64,000 nucleotides of DNA from Kitasatospora setae KM-6054 (GCF_000269985.1 NC_016109.1:2666001-2730000); one strand, 5' to 3'; positions 1 to 9,443 are shown, counted from the stretch's first letter. Program-made: numbers and translations. Notes: generated by a model from the letters alone, not told the origin.

Positions 1-439
1 GCCAGAGCAGCGCGGGCCGCGGCTCGCCGGGCAGCAGGCTGGCCGCGCCCTCGGAGAGCCGGGCCGGGTGCAGCGGCACGTTGCCGTCCGGGAAGTACAG
101 CGTCTGGACCCGGTGCCCGGCCTCGGTGTCGACTGCCCCGCCCGGGGTGACGAACGCGGCGACGTCGGCGATCGCGTAGTGCACCCGGTAGCCGGTGCCG
201 CGGCGGGCCAGCCGCATCGCCTGGTCGAGGTCGAGCGAGCCCGGCGGGTCGAGCGTGAAGAGCTCCAGGTCGGTGGCGTCGAACTCCGGCAGCCGGGGCA
301 GCGCGGCCGCCCGGTCGGCCTCCGCGAGCACCTCCGGCGACCAGTCGGTGCGGATCTCCAGACGGGTCCTGAGGTCGGCGAGCTCGGTGTTGATCCTGGC
401 GGTCTGGGCGGCCCGGACGCTGAGGTGTCGGCGCGGCAT
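1..439 (-). CDS. RNB-domain ribonuclease (RNase II/R family), 5' part only
   Basis: This is the first 146 codons of a gene that runs off the left edge of the window. The protein begins MPRRHLSVRAAQ and then carries the start of an RNB exoribonuclease domain. The acidic motif DPPGSLDLDQAM (about residues 64-75) matches the Mg-binding aspartate cluster of RNase II/R enzymes, and a segment reading YAIADVAAFV follows, also typical of the family. Such enzymes degrade RNA 3' to 5' in the cytoplasm. The actinobacterial form with a short N-terminus lacks the cold-shock domains of E. coli RNase R. The ATG at 439 is chosen because the RNB homology starts soon after it. It is divergent from yaaA. The C-terminal half cannot be judged. 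Confidence 0.85.
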   Translation of the reverse strand, partial: MPRRHLSVRAAQTARINTELADLRTRLEIRTDWSPEVLAEADRAAALPRLPEFDATDLELFTLDPPGSLDLDQAMRLARRGTGYRVHYAIADVAAFVTPGGAVDTEAGHRVQTLYFPDGNVPLHPARLSEGAASLLPGEPRPALLW

Positions 440-662
440 GGTCGCAGCGTAAGCGGCGCCGGTGTGGAAGGCGCGCTGGAACTGCCGTGAAGGCGGTTGT
501 GGCGTACGGGTGTTGACCGACGGAAGGGGCCGCGGACGGGGACGGGCTCGGGCGCTGGGCCGGGCGGGTGCGGTGGGATTCGGGGTGCGGGCGGGCCGGT
601 CGTTAGGGTGGGGCGGGTTCGGGTGGCGTGGGTCGCCGAGGGTTGTCGCGAGGAGTTTCGCC

Positions 663-1463
663 GTGCTGGTTCTGCTGCCGCCGTCGGAGGGGAAGGCCGC
701 GCCGGAGGCGGGGGCGCCGGTGGAGCTGGCGGGGTTGTCGCTGCCGGAGCTGGCCGGGGCGCGGCGGCGGGTGCTGGACGCGCTGGTGGGGCTGTGCGCG
801 GGGGACGGGGACCGGGCGGCCGAGGTGCTGGGGCTGAGCAAGGGGCTGCGCGGGGAGGTCGACAAGAACGCCGGCCTGCTGACGGCGGGGGCGCGGCCGG
901 CGGGTGAGGTGTACACCGGGGTGCTGTTCGACAACCTGGGGCTGGCCAAGCTGGACGAGGCGGCGTACGCCCGGGCGGAGCGTTCGCTGCTGGTGTTCTC
1001 CGGACTGTGGGGGGCGGTGCGGATCGGTGACCGGATCCCGTCCTACCGCTGCTCGATGGGGGTGAAGCTGCCGCCGCTGGGCGCGCTGGGCGCGTACTGG
1101 CGGGGCGAGTCGGACGGGGCGCTGTCGGCGGCGGCCGGGGACGGCCTGGTGCTGGACCTGCGCAGTGCGGCGTACGCGGCGGCGTGGAAGCCGGCCGGGG
1201 CGGTCGCGGGCCGGACGGTGACGGTGCGGGTGCTGCAGGAGCGCGAGGTCGACGGGGTGCCGAAGCGCTCGGTGGTGTCGCACTTCAACAAGGCGACCAA
1301 GGGCCGGCTGGTCCGCGACCTGCTGGCGGCCGGCCTGGAGCCGGCCGCCCCCGGCGAACTGGTCGACGCGCTGGAGCAGTTGGGCCACCGGGTGGAGGTC
1401 TCGGCGCGCGGCACCGACCGCAAGCCGTGGCAGCTGGACGTCGTGGTGACCGACGTCCACTGA
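663..1463 (+). CDS. yaaA: Peroxide stress protein YaaA (UPF0246/DUF328 family)
   Basis: The protein has 266 residues if it starts at the GTG at 663, which has an AGGAG ribosome site at 650-654. The open frame extends further upstream, but that part is low-complexity. The N-terminus VLVLLPPSEGKA is the family hallmark, followed later by the conserved LLVFSGLWGAVR segment and SHFNKATKGRLVRDL near the end. In E. coli YaaA limits intracellular iron and DNA damage during hydrogen peroxide stress and binds DNA; the biochemical activity is otherwise poorly known. Length matches the family (about 250-260). It stands alone, convergent with the RNase H/phosphatase gene 34 bases downstream. Confidence 0.9.
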   Translation: MLVLLPPSEGKAAPEAGAPVELAGLSLPELAGARRRVLDALVGLCAGDGDRAAEVLGLSKGLRGEVDKNAGLLTAGARPAGEVYTGVLFDNLGLAKLDEAAYARAERSLLVFSGLWGAVRIGDRIPSYRCSMGVKLPPLGALGAYWRGESDGALSAAAGDGLVLDLRSAAYAAAWKPAGAVAGRTVTVRVLQEREVDGVPKRSVVSHFNKATKGRLVRDLLAAGLEPAAPGELVDALEQLGHRVEVSARGTDRKPWQLDVVVTDVH

Positions 1464-1497
1464 GCGCTGCGCCCCCCAGCCCGCGCCCCGGAGCGCC

Positions 1498-2652
1498 TCA
1501 GCGCAGGTGCGAGGTGTCGTTGAGCAGCCGCAGCGAGGCGTTGCCGTCGCCGTAGTACTGGACGGCGCTGAGCGCGGCGGCGGACAGTTCCATCCGGTGC
1601 ACGGCGTCCGGCGGGGCGCCGAGGGCGAGCCGGACCAGGGTCTTGATCGGGCTGACGTGCGAGACGAGCAGCACGGTCCGTCCGGCGTACCGGGCGGTGA
1701 TCCGGTCGCGGGCCTGGGCGACCCGCTGGGCGAGGGTGGTGAGGGACTCGGTGCTGCCGGTGGGCTTGGCCCGGGCGGAGCCGAGCCAGGTGGTGAGGTC
1801 GGCGGGGTGGCGCTCCATCACCTCGGCGAAGCTGAGGCCCTCCCAGTCGCCGAAGTCGAGTTCGCGCAGGCCCTCGTCGATCCGCACCTCCAGGCCGAGC
1901 CGGCGGGCGGTGGCCTCGGCGGTCTGCCGGGTGCGGAGCATCGGGGAGGCGACCACGGCCTGGACGGTGCCGCGGGCGGCCAGCGCGTCGGCGGCCCGCT
2001 CGGCCTGCCAGCGGCCCTTCTCGGAGAGGCCCGGGTCGCTGCCGGTGCTGCCGGAGAAGCGCTTGAGCGGGGTGAGCGGGGTCTCGCCGTGCCGCAGCAG
2101 CACCAGGGTGGTGGGGGTGCCGAGGTCGGCGGGCGCGGCCCAGCCGGCCCGGGGCGCGGGCGCGGCGGGCACCGGGTCGGCGCCGGAGGAGGCGGCGCCG
2201 GCGGCCGGGGCGGACGCCGGGGGCTCCCACTGGCCGCCGCGCTGCCCGGCGTCCATCGCCTCGTTGGCGAGCCGGTCGGCGTCCTTGTTGCGCTCGCGCG
2301 GGATCCAGTCGTAGGTGACGTTCCCGGCGGGCAGGATGCCGCGGGCCTCGGCGGCCAGCGGCCGCATGCCGGGGTGCTTGACCTGCCAGCGCCCGGACAT
2401 CTGCTCGACGACCAGCTTGGAGTCCATCCGGACGGCGACCCGGGCGTCCGGGTCGAGGTCGCGGGCGGCCCGCAGGCCGGCGATCAGGCCCCGGTACTCG
2501 GCGACGTTGTTGGTGGCGTGGCCGATGTACTCGGCGGCCTCGGCCAGGACCTGGCCGGTGTCGGCGTCGCGGACCACCGCGCCGTAGCCGGCCGGCCCCG
2601 GGTTGCCCCGGGACCCGCCGTCGGCCTCGACCAGGTACCTGGCGCCCGCCAC
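1498..2652 (-). CDS. Bifunctional RNase HI / histidine phosphatase
   Basis: This 384-residue two-domain protein resembles mycobacterial Rv2228c. Residues 1-140 form an RNase HI domain with the catalytic acids in EADGGSRGNPG, NNVAEYRG, VRMDSKLV and the final Asp of RERNKDADRLANEA. It should cut the RNA strand of RNA/DNA hybrids. A Pro/Ala linker leads to a phosphoglycerate-mutase-type phosphatase domain (about 180-384) with the LLRHGET motif, ELDFGDWEG, and a second His in LLVSHVSPIK. In homologues the second domain has acid phosphatase or alpha-ribazole phosphatase (CobC-like) activity. Its start lies 4 bases after the stop of the upstream zinc-ribbon gene, so the two are almost certainly cotranscribed with the Nif3 gene. 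Confidence 0.92.
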   Translation of the reverse strand: MAGARYLVEADGGSRGNPGPAGYGAVVRDADTGQVLAEAAEYIGHATNNVAEYRGLIAGLRAARDLDPDARVAVRMDSKLVVEQMSGRWQVKHPGMRPLAAEARGILPAGNVTYDWIPRERNKDADRLANEAMDAGQRGGQWEPPASAPAAGAASSGADPVPAAPAPRAGWAAPADLGTPTTLVLLRHGETPLTPLKRFSGSTGSDPGLSEKGRWQAERAADALAARGTVQAVVASPMLRTRQTAEATARRLGLEVRIDEGLRELDFGDWEGLSFAEVMERHPADLTTWLGSARAKPTGSTESLTTLAQRVAQARDRITARYAGRTVLLVSHVSPIKTLVRLALGAPPDAVHRMELSAAALSAVQYYGDGNASLRLLNDTSHLR

Positions 2653-2656
2653 CGGG

Positions 2657-3397
2657 TCAGACGCCCGACTCGCCGGTGCGGACCAGGATCCGGCCGCAGT
2701 TCTCGCAGCGCAGCACCTTGTCCGCCGGCTCGGCCTTGATCGCGTTGAACTCGGTGATCGAGAACTCGGTGCGGCAGCCCTCGCAGCGGCGCTGGTAGAG
2801 CCGGGCCGCGCCGACGCCGCCCTGCTGCTCGCGCAGCCGCAGGTAGGACTTGATCAGGTCGGCGGGGAGGACGTTGGCGACGGCCTCGCGGTCGCGGCGG
2901 ACCTTCTCGGCCTCGGCGTCGAGCTCGGCGGTCTTGGCGTCCCGGCGGCCCTCGGCCTCGGCGACCACGACGGAGGAGTGCTCCAGGCGGGCGGTCAGCT
3001 CGACCACCCGGGTCTGCGCGGACTCCAGGCGCTCCATGACCTCCAGGACGATGTCCTCCAGGTCGCCCTGGCGCTTGGCCAGCGAGGTGTTCTCGTGCTG
3101 GAGGTTCTCCAGGTCCTTGGGCGAGACCGCGCCGGAGTCCATCCGCTGCTGGTTGCGGGCGGCCCGGCTGCGGACCTGCTCGACGTCCGCCTCGGCCTTG
3201 GCCTGCTCGCGGGTGGTGTCGCCGAGCTGGGCCTGGGCGGCGACCACCAGGTCCTTGAGGGCGTTGTGGTCGGCGGTGGCCTTGTCGATCTCGGCGTGCT
3301 CGGGCAGGGTGCGGCGCCGGTGGGCCAGCTGGTCGAGGCGGGAGTCGAAGGCCTGCAGGTCGAGCAGGCGGATCTGGTCGGCGGGCGCGGCGTTCAC
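2657..3397 (-). CDS. Coiled-coil protein with C4 zinc ribbon (CT398-like)
   Basis: The protein has 246 residues. Most of it (about 10-190) is a charged heptad-rich coiled coil. The C-terminus holds a zinc ribbon with two Cys pairs, CEGC and CENC. This matches the bacterial family annotated as zinc ribbon domain protein or CT398-like tethering protein. The start is the GTG at 3397, supported by an AGGAG site 8 bases upstream and by the N-terminus MNAAPADQIRLLDLQ; a longer frame upstream overlaps the Nif3 gene antisense to its coding sense. It sits between nif3-like and rnhA-like genes in one operon, an order common in Streptomyces. Its function is unknown; RNA or protein tethering is only an inference. 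Confidence 0.88.
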   Translation of the reverse strand: MNAAPADQIRLLDLQAFDSRLDQLAHRRRTLPEHAEIDKATADHNALKDLVVAAQAQLGDTTREQAKAEADVEQVRSRAARNQQRMDSGAVSPKDLENLQHENTSLAKRQGDLEDIVLEVMERLESAQTRVVELTARLEHSSVVVAEAEGRRDAKTAELDAEAEKVRRDREAVANVLPADLIKSYLRLREQQGGVGAARLYQRRCEGCRTEFSITEFNAIKAEPADKVLRCENCGRILVRTGESGV

Positions 3398-3435
3398 GCG
3401 GCAGGGCTCCTGTTGAGTTGGTGAAGCGGGAGAGG

Positions 3436-4281
3436 TCAGGGGGCGTACGGCATCGGCGCGTGCGCCGTCCACGGGTCGGTGACCCGGGTGGAGACGCGGG
3501 TCTCCAGCGGCCAGCCGCGGCTGTCGGCGCGGCCGGTGAGTTCGCGGGCGGCGAGGGTGAGCCAGGGCCACTCGGTGGCCCAGTGCGCGGCGTCGACCAG
3601 GGCGACCGGAGCCGCCTCGACGGCCTCGACGGCCTCGGAGGCCGGGTGGTGCCGCAGGTCGGCGGTGACGTACGCGTCCACGCCGGCCTCGCGGGCCTCG
3701 GCCAGGAAGGAGTCGCCGGAGCCGCCGCAGACCGCGACCCGGCGGACCAGCCGGTCCGGGTCGCCGGCGGCGCGGACGCCCGCGGCGGTGGCGGGCAGCC
3801 CGGCGGCGACCCGGGCCGCGAACGCGGCCAGCGTCATCGGCTCCGGCAGCTCGCCGATCCGGCCGCTGCCCCGGCGGCCCGCCGGGTCGGTCGGGTCGGC
3901 CACCAGCGGGCCGGTGACCTTCAGGCCGACGGCCTCGGCCAGGGCGTCCGAGACGCCCGGGGCGGCGTGGTCGGCGTTGGTGTGGGCGACGTGCAGCGCG
4001 ATGTCGTGCTTGATCAGGGTGTGCACCACCCGGCCCTTGAACCCGGTCGCGGCGACCGTGGTGGTGCCGCGCAGGTAGAGCGGGTGGTGGGTGACCAGCA
4101 GGTCGGCGCCCCACTCGACGGCCTCGTCCACGACGGCCCGCACGGGGTCGACGGCGAACAGCACCCGGCGGACCTCGGCCTCCGGGTCGCCGCAGACCAG
4201 GCCCACCGCGTCCCAGGACTCCGCCCAGCGCGGGGGGTAGACCTCTTCGAGCACGGCGATGACGTCGGACAGTTTCGGCAC
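3436..4281 (-). CDS. Nif3-like dinuclear metal centre protein
   Basis: This 281-residue protein starts [16 protein letters not shown] and contains the metal-binding signatures of the NIF3/YbgI family: [11 protein letters not shown], the His pair in [12 protein letters not shown], and [16 protein letters not shown]. The family forms hexamers with two metals per active site and is often named GTP cyclohydrolase 1 type 2, although the physiological reaction is uncertain. The length is that of the short family form, without the inserted PII-like domain. It is the first gene of a three-gene operon, with the next start 38 bases downstream. Upstream lies the long divergent intergenic region shared with the lanthionine synthetase-like gene. 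Confidence 0.9.
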   Translation of the reverse strand: MPKLSDVIAVLEEVYPPRWAESWDAVGLVCGDPEAEVRRVLFAVDPVRAVVDEAVEWGADLLVTHHPLYLRGTTTVAATGFKGRVVHTLIKHDIALHVAHTNADHAAPGVSDALAEAVGLKVTGPLVADPTDPAGRRGSGRIGELPEPMTLAAFAARVAAGLPATAAGVRAAGDPDRLVRRVAVCGGSGDSFLAEAREAGVDAYVTADLRHHPASEAVEAVEAAPVALVDAAHWATEWPWLTLAARELTGRADSRGWPLETRVSTRVTDPWTAHAPMPYAP

Positions 4282-4713
4282 CTGTCGAGACTACCGCGTG
4301 CCACGGCCGGGCCCGGCCGCGCGCCCGACCGCACCACCGCCCCCGCGCCCGCTCGCGGGCCGCCCCGGACCGTCGTACACCTGCACGTCAACCCGGCGCC
4401 TGCGGCCCCGGCGGCCCGGACGGACGCCTTCCGGGGCCCGACCGGGCCGCGTTCCCCGGCCACACCCGGTGGTGCGGGCGCAGCCGAAAGCCGGAGCCGA
4501 TCACCCTTACGGGTGAAGTGACCCGACCGGTGTTGAGTCACACCCGCCCCGAAAGTAAATTCTGGTGCTGCGAACGGGAGTTACCCCGGACCGGGGGGCC
4601 GGAAATGGCGGGCCGCCGGAATTCCCCCGAGGAATTCGGGCGACCGCCCCCGGGGTTCCCGTGGCTTCCGCAGGCCGTTCGGTCCAGTCCACCGCGAAGG
4701 GGTGTGAGCACAG
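4282..4713. other. Gene-free divergent control region (432 bp)
   Basis: No convincing gene lies between the Nif3 gene and the lanthionine synthetase-like gene. The right half is less GC-rich than the rest of the window, with AAAGTAAATTCTGG near 4551-4564 that could hold a -10 element for the rightward gene. I looked here for a small lanthipeptide precursor on both strands. The only short frames (63 aa antisense at 4538-4729, 83 aa at 4565-4816) overlap the synthetase start, lack a leader-like sequence and lack a Ser-Ser-Cys type core. Confidence 0.5.
4501..4516. promoter_or_regulatory. Perfect inverted repeat, possible operator
   Basis: TCACCC-TTAC-GGGTGA is a perfect 6+4+6 inverted repeat in the divergent region, about 200 bases before the synthetase start and 220 bases before the Nif3 start. 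It is short enough to occur by chance in GC-rich DNA, so a regulatory role is only suggested by position. Confidence 0.35.
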
Positions 4714-7551
4714 ATGGGGGCGGGCACACCGCTGCGCAGGACGGGGGGGCCGGGTCCGGTCGACGACGAGCCGGGTGTGGACGGCACGTTGGTGGAGGTG
4801 GCGCGGGCGGCCGTGACCGGCAGCAGGGCCCGGGGAGGCGGCGGCGACTGGACGGTCGCGGTCGGGGGCTCCTGGTGCACGGTACGGCCGCCCGGCCGCG
4901 AACCCCCCGCCCAGGGCTGGCGGCTGCACGTCAGCGCCGCCTCCTCGGTCGCCCACGAGGTGCTGTCCGCGGTGGCCGCGGCCGTCGCCGAGGACCCGTG
5001 CCCGTTCTCCTTCCCGGCCGACCGCGGGAAATTGCGCGACATCAACGCGCGCGACCGGGAATTCGAATCGTCCGGGAAATTCATCACCGTCCACCCGCAG
5101 GACGACGGGCAATTCCGGCGGCTCGCCGCGGAACTCCACCTGGCCACCGCCGGAATGCCGGGGCCGACCGTCCCCGCCGCCCGCCCGTACCGGCCCGGCA
5201 GCCTGGTGCACTACGGCTACGACGCCTCCGCCGCCCGGCCCGTGCTCGGCAACGACGGCGCCTACCGGCCGGTGCTGCGCACGCCCGGCGGCGCCCTGGT
5301 CCTGGCCCTGCCGGGGCAGCGGCCGCCCTGGGTGGCCGACCCCGTCGAGGGGGCGGGATCGGCCACCGGCGGCAGACCCCTGCCCGCCGGGCCGCGCCCC
5401 GGGCCCGCGCCCGGCGTCGGGGCGCCGCCCGCCCGGCCCGGCGGCAGCGGGCTGCTGGCCGGGCGCTGGGCGGCGGCGGTGCCCCGGCCCGGCAGCGGGC
5501 GCTGGGTGTTCACCGGCCGCGACCGGGCCACCGGGGAGCCGGTGGTGGTCAAGCAGGCCCGGGCGCACACCGAGACCGACCGGTCCGGCACCGACGCCCG
5601 CGCCGCGCTGCGCCGCGAGGCCGCGCTGCTCGACCGGCTCGCCGACAGCGGGCTGACGCCCCGGGTGCTCGCCCTGGTGGAGCGGCCGGACGCGCTGTTC
5701 CTGGTCCGCGAGCACCTGCCCGGCCTGCCGCTCGGCGACTGGGTGGCCGCCCGGCTGCGCCGCGACGGCACGCCCGGCGTCCCGTGGGACGAGGCCCGCC
5801 CGGTGGTGCTCGCCCTGCTCGACCTGGTCGAGGAGGTGCACCGGCGCGGCCTGGTGCTGCGCGGCCTCGCACCGGACGCCGTACTGGTCTCGCCCGACGG
5901 CACGCTGCGGCTGCTCGACCTCGAACTGACCGTCCCGGCCGGCTCCCCCGCCCGACCCGGCGGCACCCCCGGCTACCTCGCGCCCGAGCAGCGCGGCCTG
6001 CGCCGGGTCTGCCCGGCCGGCCCGGCCGCCGACCGATACGCGCTCGGCGGGCTGTACTTCCTGCTGGCCACCGGCCACCACCCGCTGCTGCCGGACGACC
6101 TCCCGCTGGCCCGGCCGGTCGCCGAGCGCCTCGGCCGCTGGCTGGCGCTGGCCGCCCGCGAGGGCGGCACCGCCCGCCGGCTCGCCCCGCTGGTGCTCGG
6201 CCTGCGCGCCGAGAGCGCCGAGCGGCGCTGGAGCGCCGAACGGGTCCGGGCCGCCCTCGCCGCCGCGCCGCCGCCCGTGCCGGCCCCGCCCGCCGCCCCG
6301 CCGCCGCTGGACCGGCTGCTGCACGACGGCCTGCGCCACCTCGCGCAGAGCGCCACCCCGCAGCGCGCCGACCGGCTCTGGCCGACCGTCCCGGACGGGG
6401 CGCGCACCGACCCGTGCAACGTCCGGTACGGCGCGGCCGGCGTGCTCGCCCTGCTGGCCCGGGCCGCCGGCGCCCCGCTGCCCGACCCCGCCCGGGAGCG
6501 CTCTCGGGCGACCGCCGCCGTGGCCGCCCACTGGATCGAGCGCCACTGCGCCGACGAGCCCGTCGTCCTGCCGGGCCTGCACCTCGGCCGGGCCGGCACC
6601 GCCTGGGCCCTGTTCGACGCCGCCGACGCCCTCGGCGACCCCGGCCTCGCCGAACGCGCCGCCGGACTCGCCGCCCGCCTCCCGCTCGACTGGCCCGACC
6701 CCGGCCTGGCCCACGGCGCCGCCGGCGCGGGCCTCGCCCAGCTCCGCGCCCACCGGGCCACCGGCGCCCGGCTCTTCCTCGACCGGGCCGCCCGCTGCGC
6801 CCGCCACCTGCTGGCCACCACCCGCGACGAACCGCCCGGCACGCTCTGGCCGGTCCCCGCCGACTTCGACTCCGCCCGGGCCGGCACCGCCCGCCTCGAC
6901 CACCCGCACGGCGCCGCCGGCATCGGCACCTTCCTGCTCGCCGCCGGGACGGCCCTGGCCGGCAGCGACCTGCCCGAGCACGCGTCGACCGGCCGGGCCG
7001 CGCTCGCCGGGGCCGACCGGGCCGCCCGCACCCTGGCCGCCACCGCCCGCCGGCACGGCCCCACCGCGTGGTGGCCGCGCGAGCCGGACGCCGGCCCGGA
7101 CGCGGCCGCCGGTGCAGACCCCGGGGCCGTGCCCGGTGCCGTTCCCGACGGGCGCCCCGCGCGGCGCGGCGACGGGACGGCCGGCATCGGCGCGTTCCTG
7201 CTCCGCCACTGGCGGGCGACCGACAGCGCGGACTCCCGGCTGCTCGCGCTGCGGGCCGGCCGCGCCGTACTGGACGCCCGCTGGCACCGCGACACCACCG
7301 CGCACGGCCTGGCCGGCGACGGCGAGTACCTGCTCGACCTGTTCCAGGCGACCGGCGAGAGCCGGTTCCGGCACGCCGCCCACGAGCTCGCCGCCCTGAT
7401 CGCCGCCCGCACCGCCCTGCGCGACGGCCTGCTCGTCCTCCCCGACCGCACCGGCACCGCCGCCACCCCCGGCTACCACTCCGGCACCGCCGGGCCGCTC
7501 GCCTTCCTCCTCCGGCTGCGCCACGGCGGGCCCGGCCTGTGGACGCTCTGA
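4714..7551 (+). CDS. Class III lanthionine synthetase-like protein (LanKC) with degenerate kinase motif
   Basis: The 945-residue protein has the LanKC layout. An N-terminal lyase-like domain (about 30-190) contains SGKFITVHPQD. A Ser/Thr kinase-like domain follows (about 250-510), with beta-3 Lys in VVVKQAR, an alpha-C Glu in LRREAALL and the DFG equivalent LDLE. A LanC-like alpha-barrel domain ends it (about 530-945). Known LanKC enzymes phosphorylate Ser/Thr of a precursor, eliminate the phosphate and cyclise. Here the catalytic loop reads LRGLAPDAV where active members have L-R-D-L-S-P-x-N, so the catalytic Asp is Gly and the Mg-binding Asn is Ala. The cyclase domain lacks Zn ligands (DGTAGIG and AHGLAGD replace the Cys and Cys-His motifs), which is normal for class III. 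A weak GAAGGGG site precedes the ATG. The prolyl peptidase gene follows after 68 bases. No precursor gene was found. Confidence 0.8.
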   Translation: MGAGTPLRRTGGPGPVDDEPGVDGTLVEVARAAVTGSRARGGGGDWTVAVGGSWCTVRPPGREPPAQGWRLHVSAASSVAHEVLSAVAAAVAEDPCPFSFPADRGKLRDINARDREFESSGKFITVHPQDDGQFRRLAAELHLATAGMPGPTVPAARPYRPGSLVHYGYDASAARPVLGNDGAYRPVLRTPGGALVLALPGQRPPWVADPVEGAGSATGGRPLPAGPRPGPAPGVGAPPARPGGSGLLAGRWAAAVPRPGSGRWVFTGRDRATGEPVVVKQARAHTETDRSGTDARAALRREAALLDRLADSGLTPRVLALVERPDALFLVREHLPGLPLGDWVAARLRRDGTPGVPWDEARPVVLALLDLVEEVHRRGLVLRGLAPDAVLVSPDGTLRLLDLELTVPAGSPARPGGTPGYLAPEQRGLRRVCPAGPAADRYALGGLYFLLATGHHPLLPDDLPLARPVAERLGRWLALAAREGGTARRLAPLVLGLRAESAERRWSAERVRAALAAAPPPVPAPPAAPPPLDRLLHDGLRHLAQSATPQRADRLWPTVPDGARTDPCNVRYGAAGVLALLARAAGAPLPDPARERSRATAAVAAHWIERHCADEPVVLPGLHLGRAGTAWALFDAADALGDPGLAERAAGLAARLPLDWPDPGLAHGAAGAGLAQLRAHRATGARLFLDRAARCARHLLATTRDEPPGTLWPVPADFDSARAGTARLDHPHGAAGIGTFLLAAGTALAGSDLPEHASTGRAALAGADRAARTLAATARRHGPTAWWPREPDAGPDAAAGADPGAVPGAVPDGRPARRGDGTAGIGAFLLRHWRATDSADSRLLALRAGRAVLDARWHRDTTAHGLAGDGEYLLDLFQATGESRFRHAAHELAALIAARTALRDGLLVLPDRTGTAATPGYHSGTAGPLAFLLRLRHGGPGLWTL

Positions 7552-7619
7552 CCGGGCCCGCCGACCGCCCGCGCCCGCTCCCCCGCACCCGTACTCCCCC
7601 GTGTGCCGAAAGGTCTCCG

Positions 7620-9443
7620 ATGGACGCGCAGCCCCTACGGCGGGTCGGTTTCACGTTCGCCGGCGACGGCTCGCACGCCGCGTGCCTGGCCGCGCGGGCG
7701 GACGGCGGGTGGTTCGCGGAGGGCTGGCGGCTGCCGGACGCGGGGCCGGCCGTGCCGGTCGGGCTGCCGGCCGCGGCCGCGGAGGACCTGCGGGCCCGGC
7801 CGCTCGCGCTGCCGGACGGCCGGGTGCTGGTGTGCCGCACGGACGGGGAGCGGCACAGGGTGGTGCTGCTGGCCGCCGGGGAGCCGGAGGCGCCGCTGGC
7901 CGGGCTGCGGGCGGCGGGGCTGCGGATGCTCGGGCTGCCGGGCCGGGAGCCCGCCGCGGTGCTGCTGGGGACGGACGCCCGGCCGGTGACCACGGTGTGG
8001 CGGCTGACGGCGGACGGCGCGGCGGCGGGGGCCGTCGCGGAGCTGCCCGGGGTGTACGGCGGCGGGGTGTGGCTGGACCGGGCGGGGCGGCTGCTGGCCC
8101 TGGACCGGCTGCTCGGCGGGGTGCTCCGGACGGTCGTGCTGGACCTCGAACTGGGCACCTCCACACCGCTGTTGGAGCTGGGCGAGCGCAGCAACGACCG
8201 GCTGGTGCTGTTCGACCCGGCGACCGGTTTCGGCATGCTGCGCAGCGACGCGCCGGGCGTGGACCGGCTCGGCTGGGCGCTGGTCGGCGGCCCGACTCCG
8301 GCCCGGTTCCCGGACTGCCTGCACCAGCCGGGGCGGCTGCTGCGGCCGATCGCGGCGGCGCCGGGGCCCGGGCCGGAGTCGGAGCCGCAGGTGGTGCTGC
8401 AGGTGGACCACGGCGCGGCGTCCGCGCTGGTGCTGTGGCGGGCGGGCGAGAAGCGGCTGCGCCCGCTGCCGGTGCCGCCGGGCCGGCTGGGCGCGGTCGG
8501 CCACTGGTCGGCGGCGGGCCTGCGGATGCCGTACTCGGCGCCGGACCACCCGGCCGCGCTGGCCACCCTGGACGTGCCGGCGCTGCTCGCGGACCCGGCC
8601 GGGCCCTCGGCGGGCTGGCGGCTGGACGGGTCGGCGCCGCCCGGCGACGGCGGCCGCTGGCACTCCGCGCGGTGCGTGGAGCTGGCCGGCCCGGCCGGGC
8701 CGATCGAGGCCGTGGTGTACGGCGGCGACTCCTGGCTGACCGCCCCGCGGCTGGTGCTGGCGCTGCACGGCGGCCCGGCGGACGCCTGGCGGCTGGAGTT
8801 CGACCCGGTGCTGCAGCGGATGGCGGCGGACGGCCTGGCGGTGCTCGCCCCGAACCAGCGCGGCTCGACGGGCTACGGCGCCCCGTACGCGGCGGCGGTC
8901 CACGGCGCGTGGGGCGGGCCCGACCTGGCGGACGTGCTCGCCGTGCTGGCCGGGGTCGCGGGGCGGCGGGCCGCGCTGGGCCTGCCGGCCCCGGCCCTGT
9001 TCGGGGTGAGCTACGGCGCGTTCCTCGCCCTGCTGGCCACCGCGCACGCCCCGGCCGGCTCGGTGGCCCGCTGCGCGGTGGTCGCCCCGTTCCTCTCCGG
9101 CCCCCGGCTGCTGGCCGACGCGGCCGCGCCCGTCCGGGCGCTGACCGCGCGGCTGGGCGGCGACCGCCCGCTGGACGACGCCCTCGGCCCCCGGGACGTC
9201 CTCCCGCTGGTGCCCCGGCTGGCCGCGCCGCTGCTGGTCCTGCACGGCGACCGGGACGACGTCGTCCCGGTCGGCCAGTCCCGCGCGCTGCGCGGCGAAC
9301 TCCTGCGCCACGGCCGCGCCGAGGGCACCGACTTCCACTACGTCGAGGCCGCCGGCGCGGGCCACGACCTGCTGGCCGAACACGGCTCCGCCGTCCTGCA
9401 CGAGCTCCTCGCCACTTTCCTCCGCACCGGCCGCCCGGCGTGA
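7620..9443 (+). CDS. Prolyl oligopeptidase family (S9) peptidase
   Basis: This is a 607-residue serine peptidase with no signal peptide. Residues 1-370 are rich in short beta repeats, consistent with the beta-propeller that restricts access to peptides. The C-terminal alpha/beta-hydrolase domain carries the nucleophile in GVSYGAF, the oxyanion region LALHGGPADAW with NQRGSTGYG, the acid in LHGDRDDVVP and the His in AGAGHDLL. Enzymes of this family remove leader peptides in several class III lanthipeptide clusters (FlaP-type), and this gene lies directly downstream of a LanKC-like gene in the same direction, so leader processing is a reasonable inference. Substrate is unproven. The start is the ATG at 7620, with AAAGG upstream. 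Confidence 0.85.
   Translation: MDAQPLRRVGFTFAGDGSHAACLAARADGGWFAEGWRLPDAGPAVPVGLPAAAAEDLRARPLALPDGRVLVCRTDGERHRVVLLAAGEPEAPLAGLRAAGLRMLGLPGREPAAVLLGTDARPVTTVWRLTADGAAAGAVAELPGVYGGGVWLDRAGRLLALDRLLGGVLRTVVLDLELGTSTPLLELGERSNDRLVLFDPATGFGMLRSDAPGVDRLGWALVGGPTPARFPDCLHQPGRLLRPIAAAPGPGPESEPQVVLQVDHGAASALVLWRAGEKRLRPLPVPPGRLGAVGHWSAAGLRMPYSAPDHPAALATLDVPALLADPAGPSAGWRLDGSAPPGDGGRWHSARCVELAGPAGPIEAVVYGGDSWLTAPRLVLALHGGPADAWRLEFDPVLQRMAADGLAVLAPNQRGSTGYGAPYAAAVHGAWGGPDLADVLAVLAGVAGRRAALGLPAPALFGVSYGAFLALLATAHAPAGSVARCAVVAPFLSGPRLLADAAAPVRALTARLGGDRPLDDALGPRDVLPLVPRLAAPLLVLHGDRDDVVPVGQSRALRGELLRHGRAEGTDFHYVEAAGAGHDLLAEHGSAVLHELLATFLRTGRPA

Noticed and set aside
4538..4729. 63-residue antisense frame as lanthipeptide precursor
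   Set aside because: Wrong strand for the synthetase transcript, overlaps its start, no ribosome site and no Ser-x-x-Ser-Cys core.
4507..7524. 1005-codon antisense frame over the synthetase-like gene
   Set aside because: It is Gly/Ala/Arg/Gln-rich with no recognisable domain, as expected opposite a gene with GC-rich third positions.
4518..9443. 1641-codon open frame on the plus strand
   Set aside because: Only its last 607 codons (the S9 peptidase) are real; before 7620 it is an out-of-frame Arg/Pro-rich shadow of the lanthionine synthetase-like gene.
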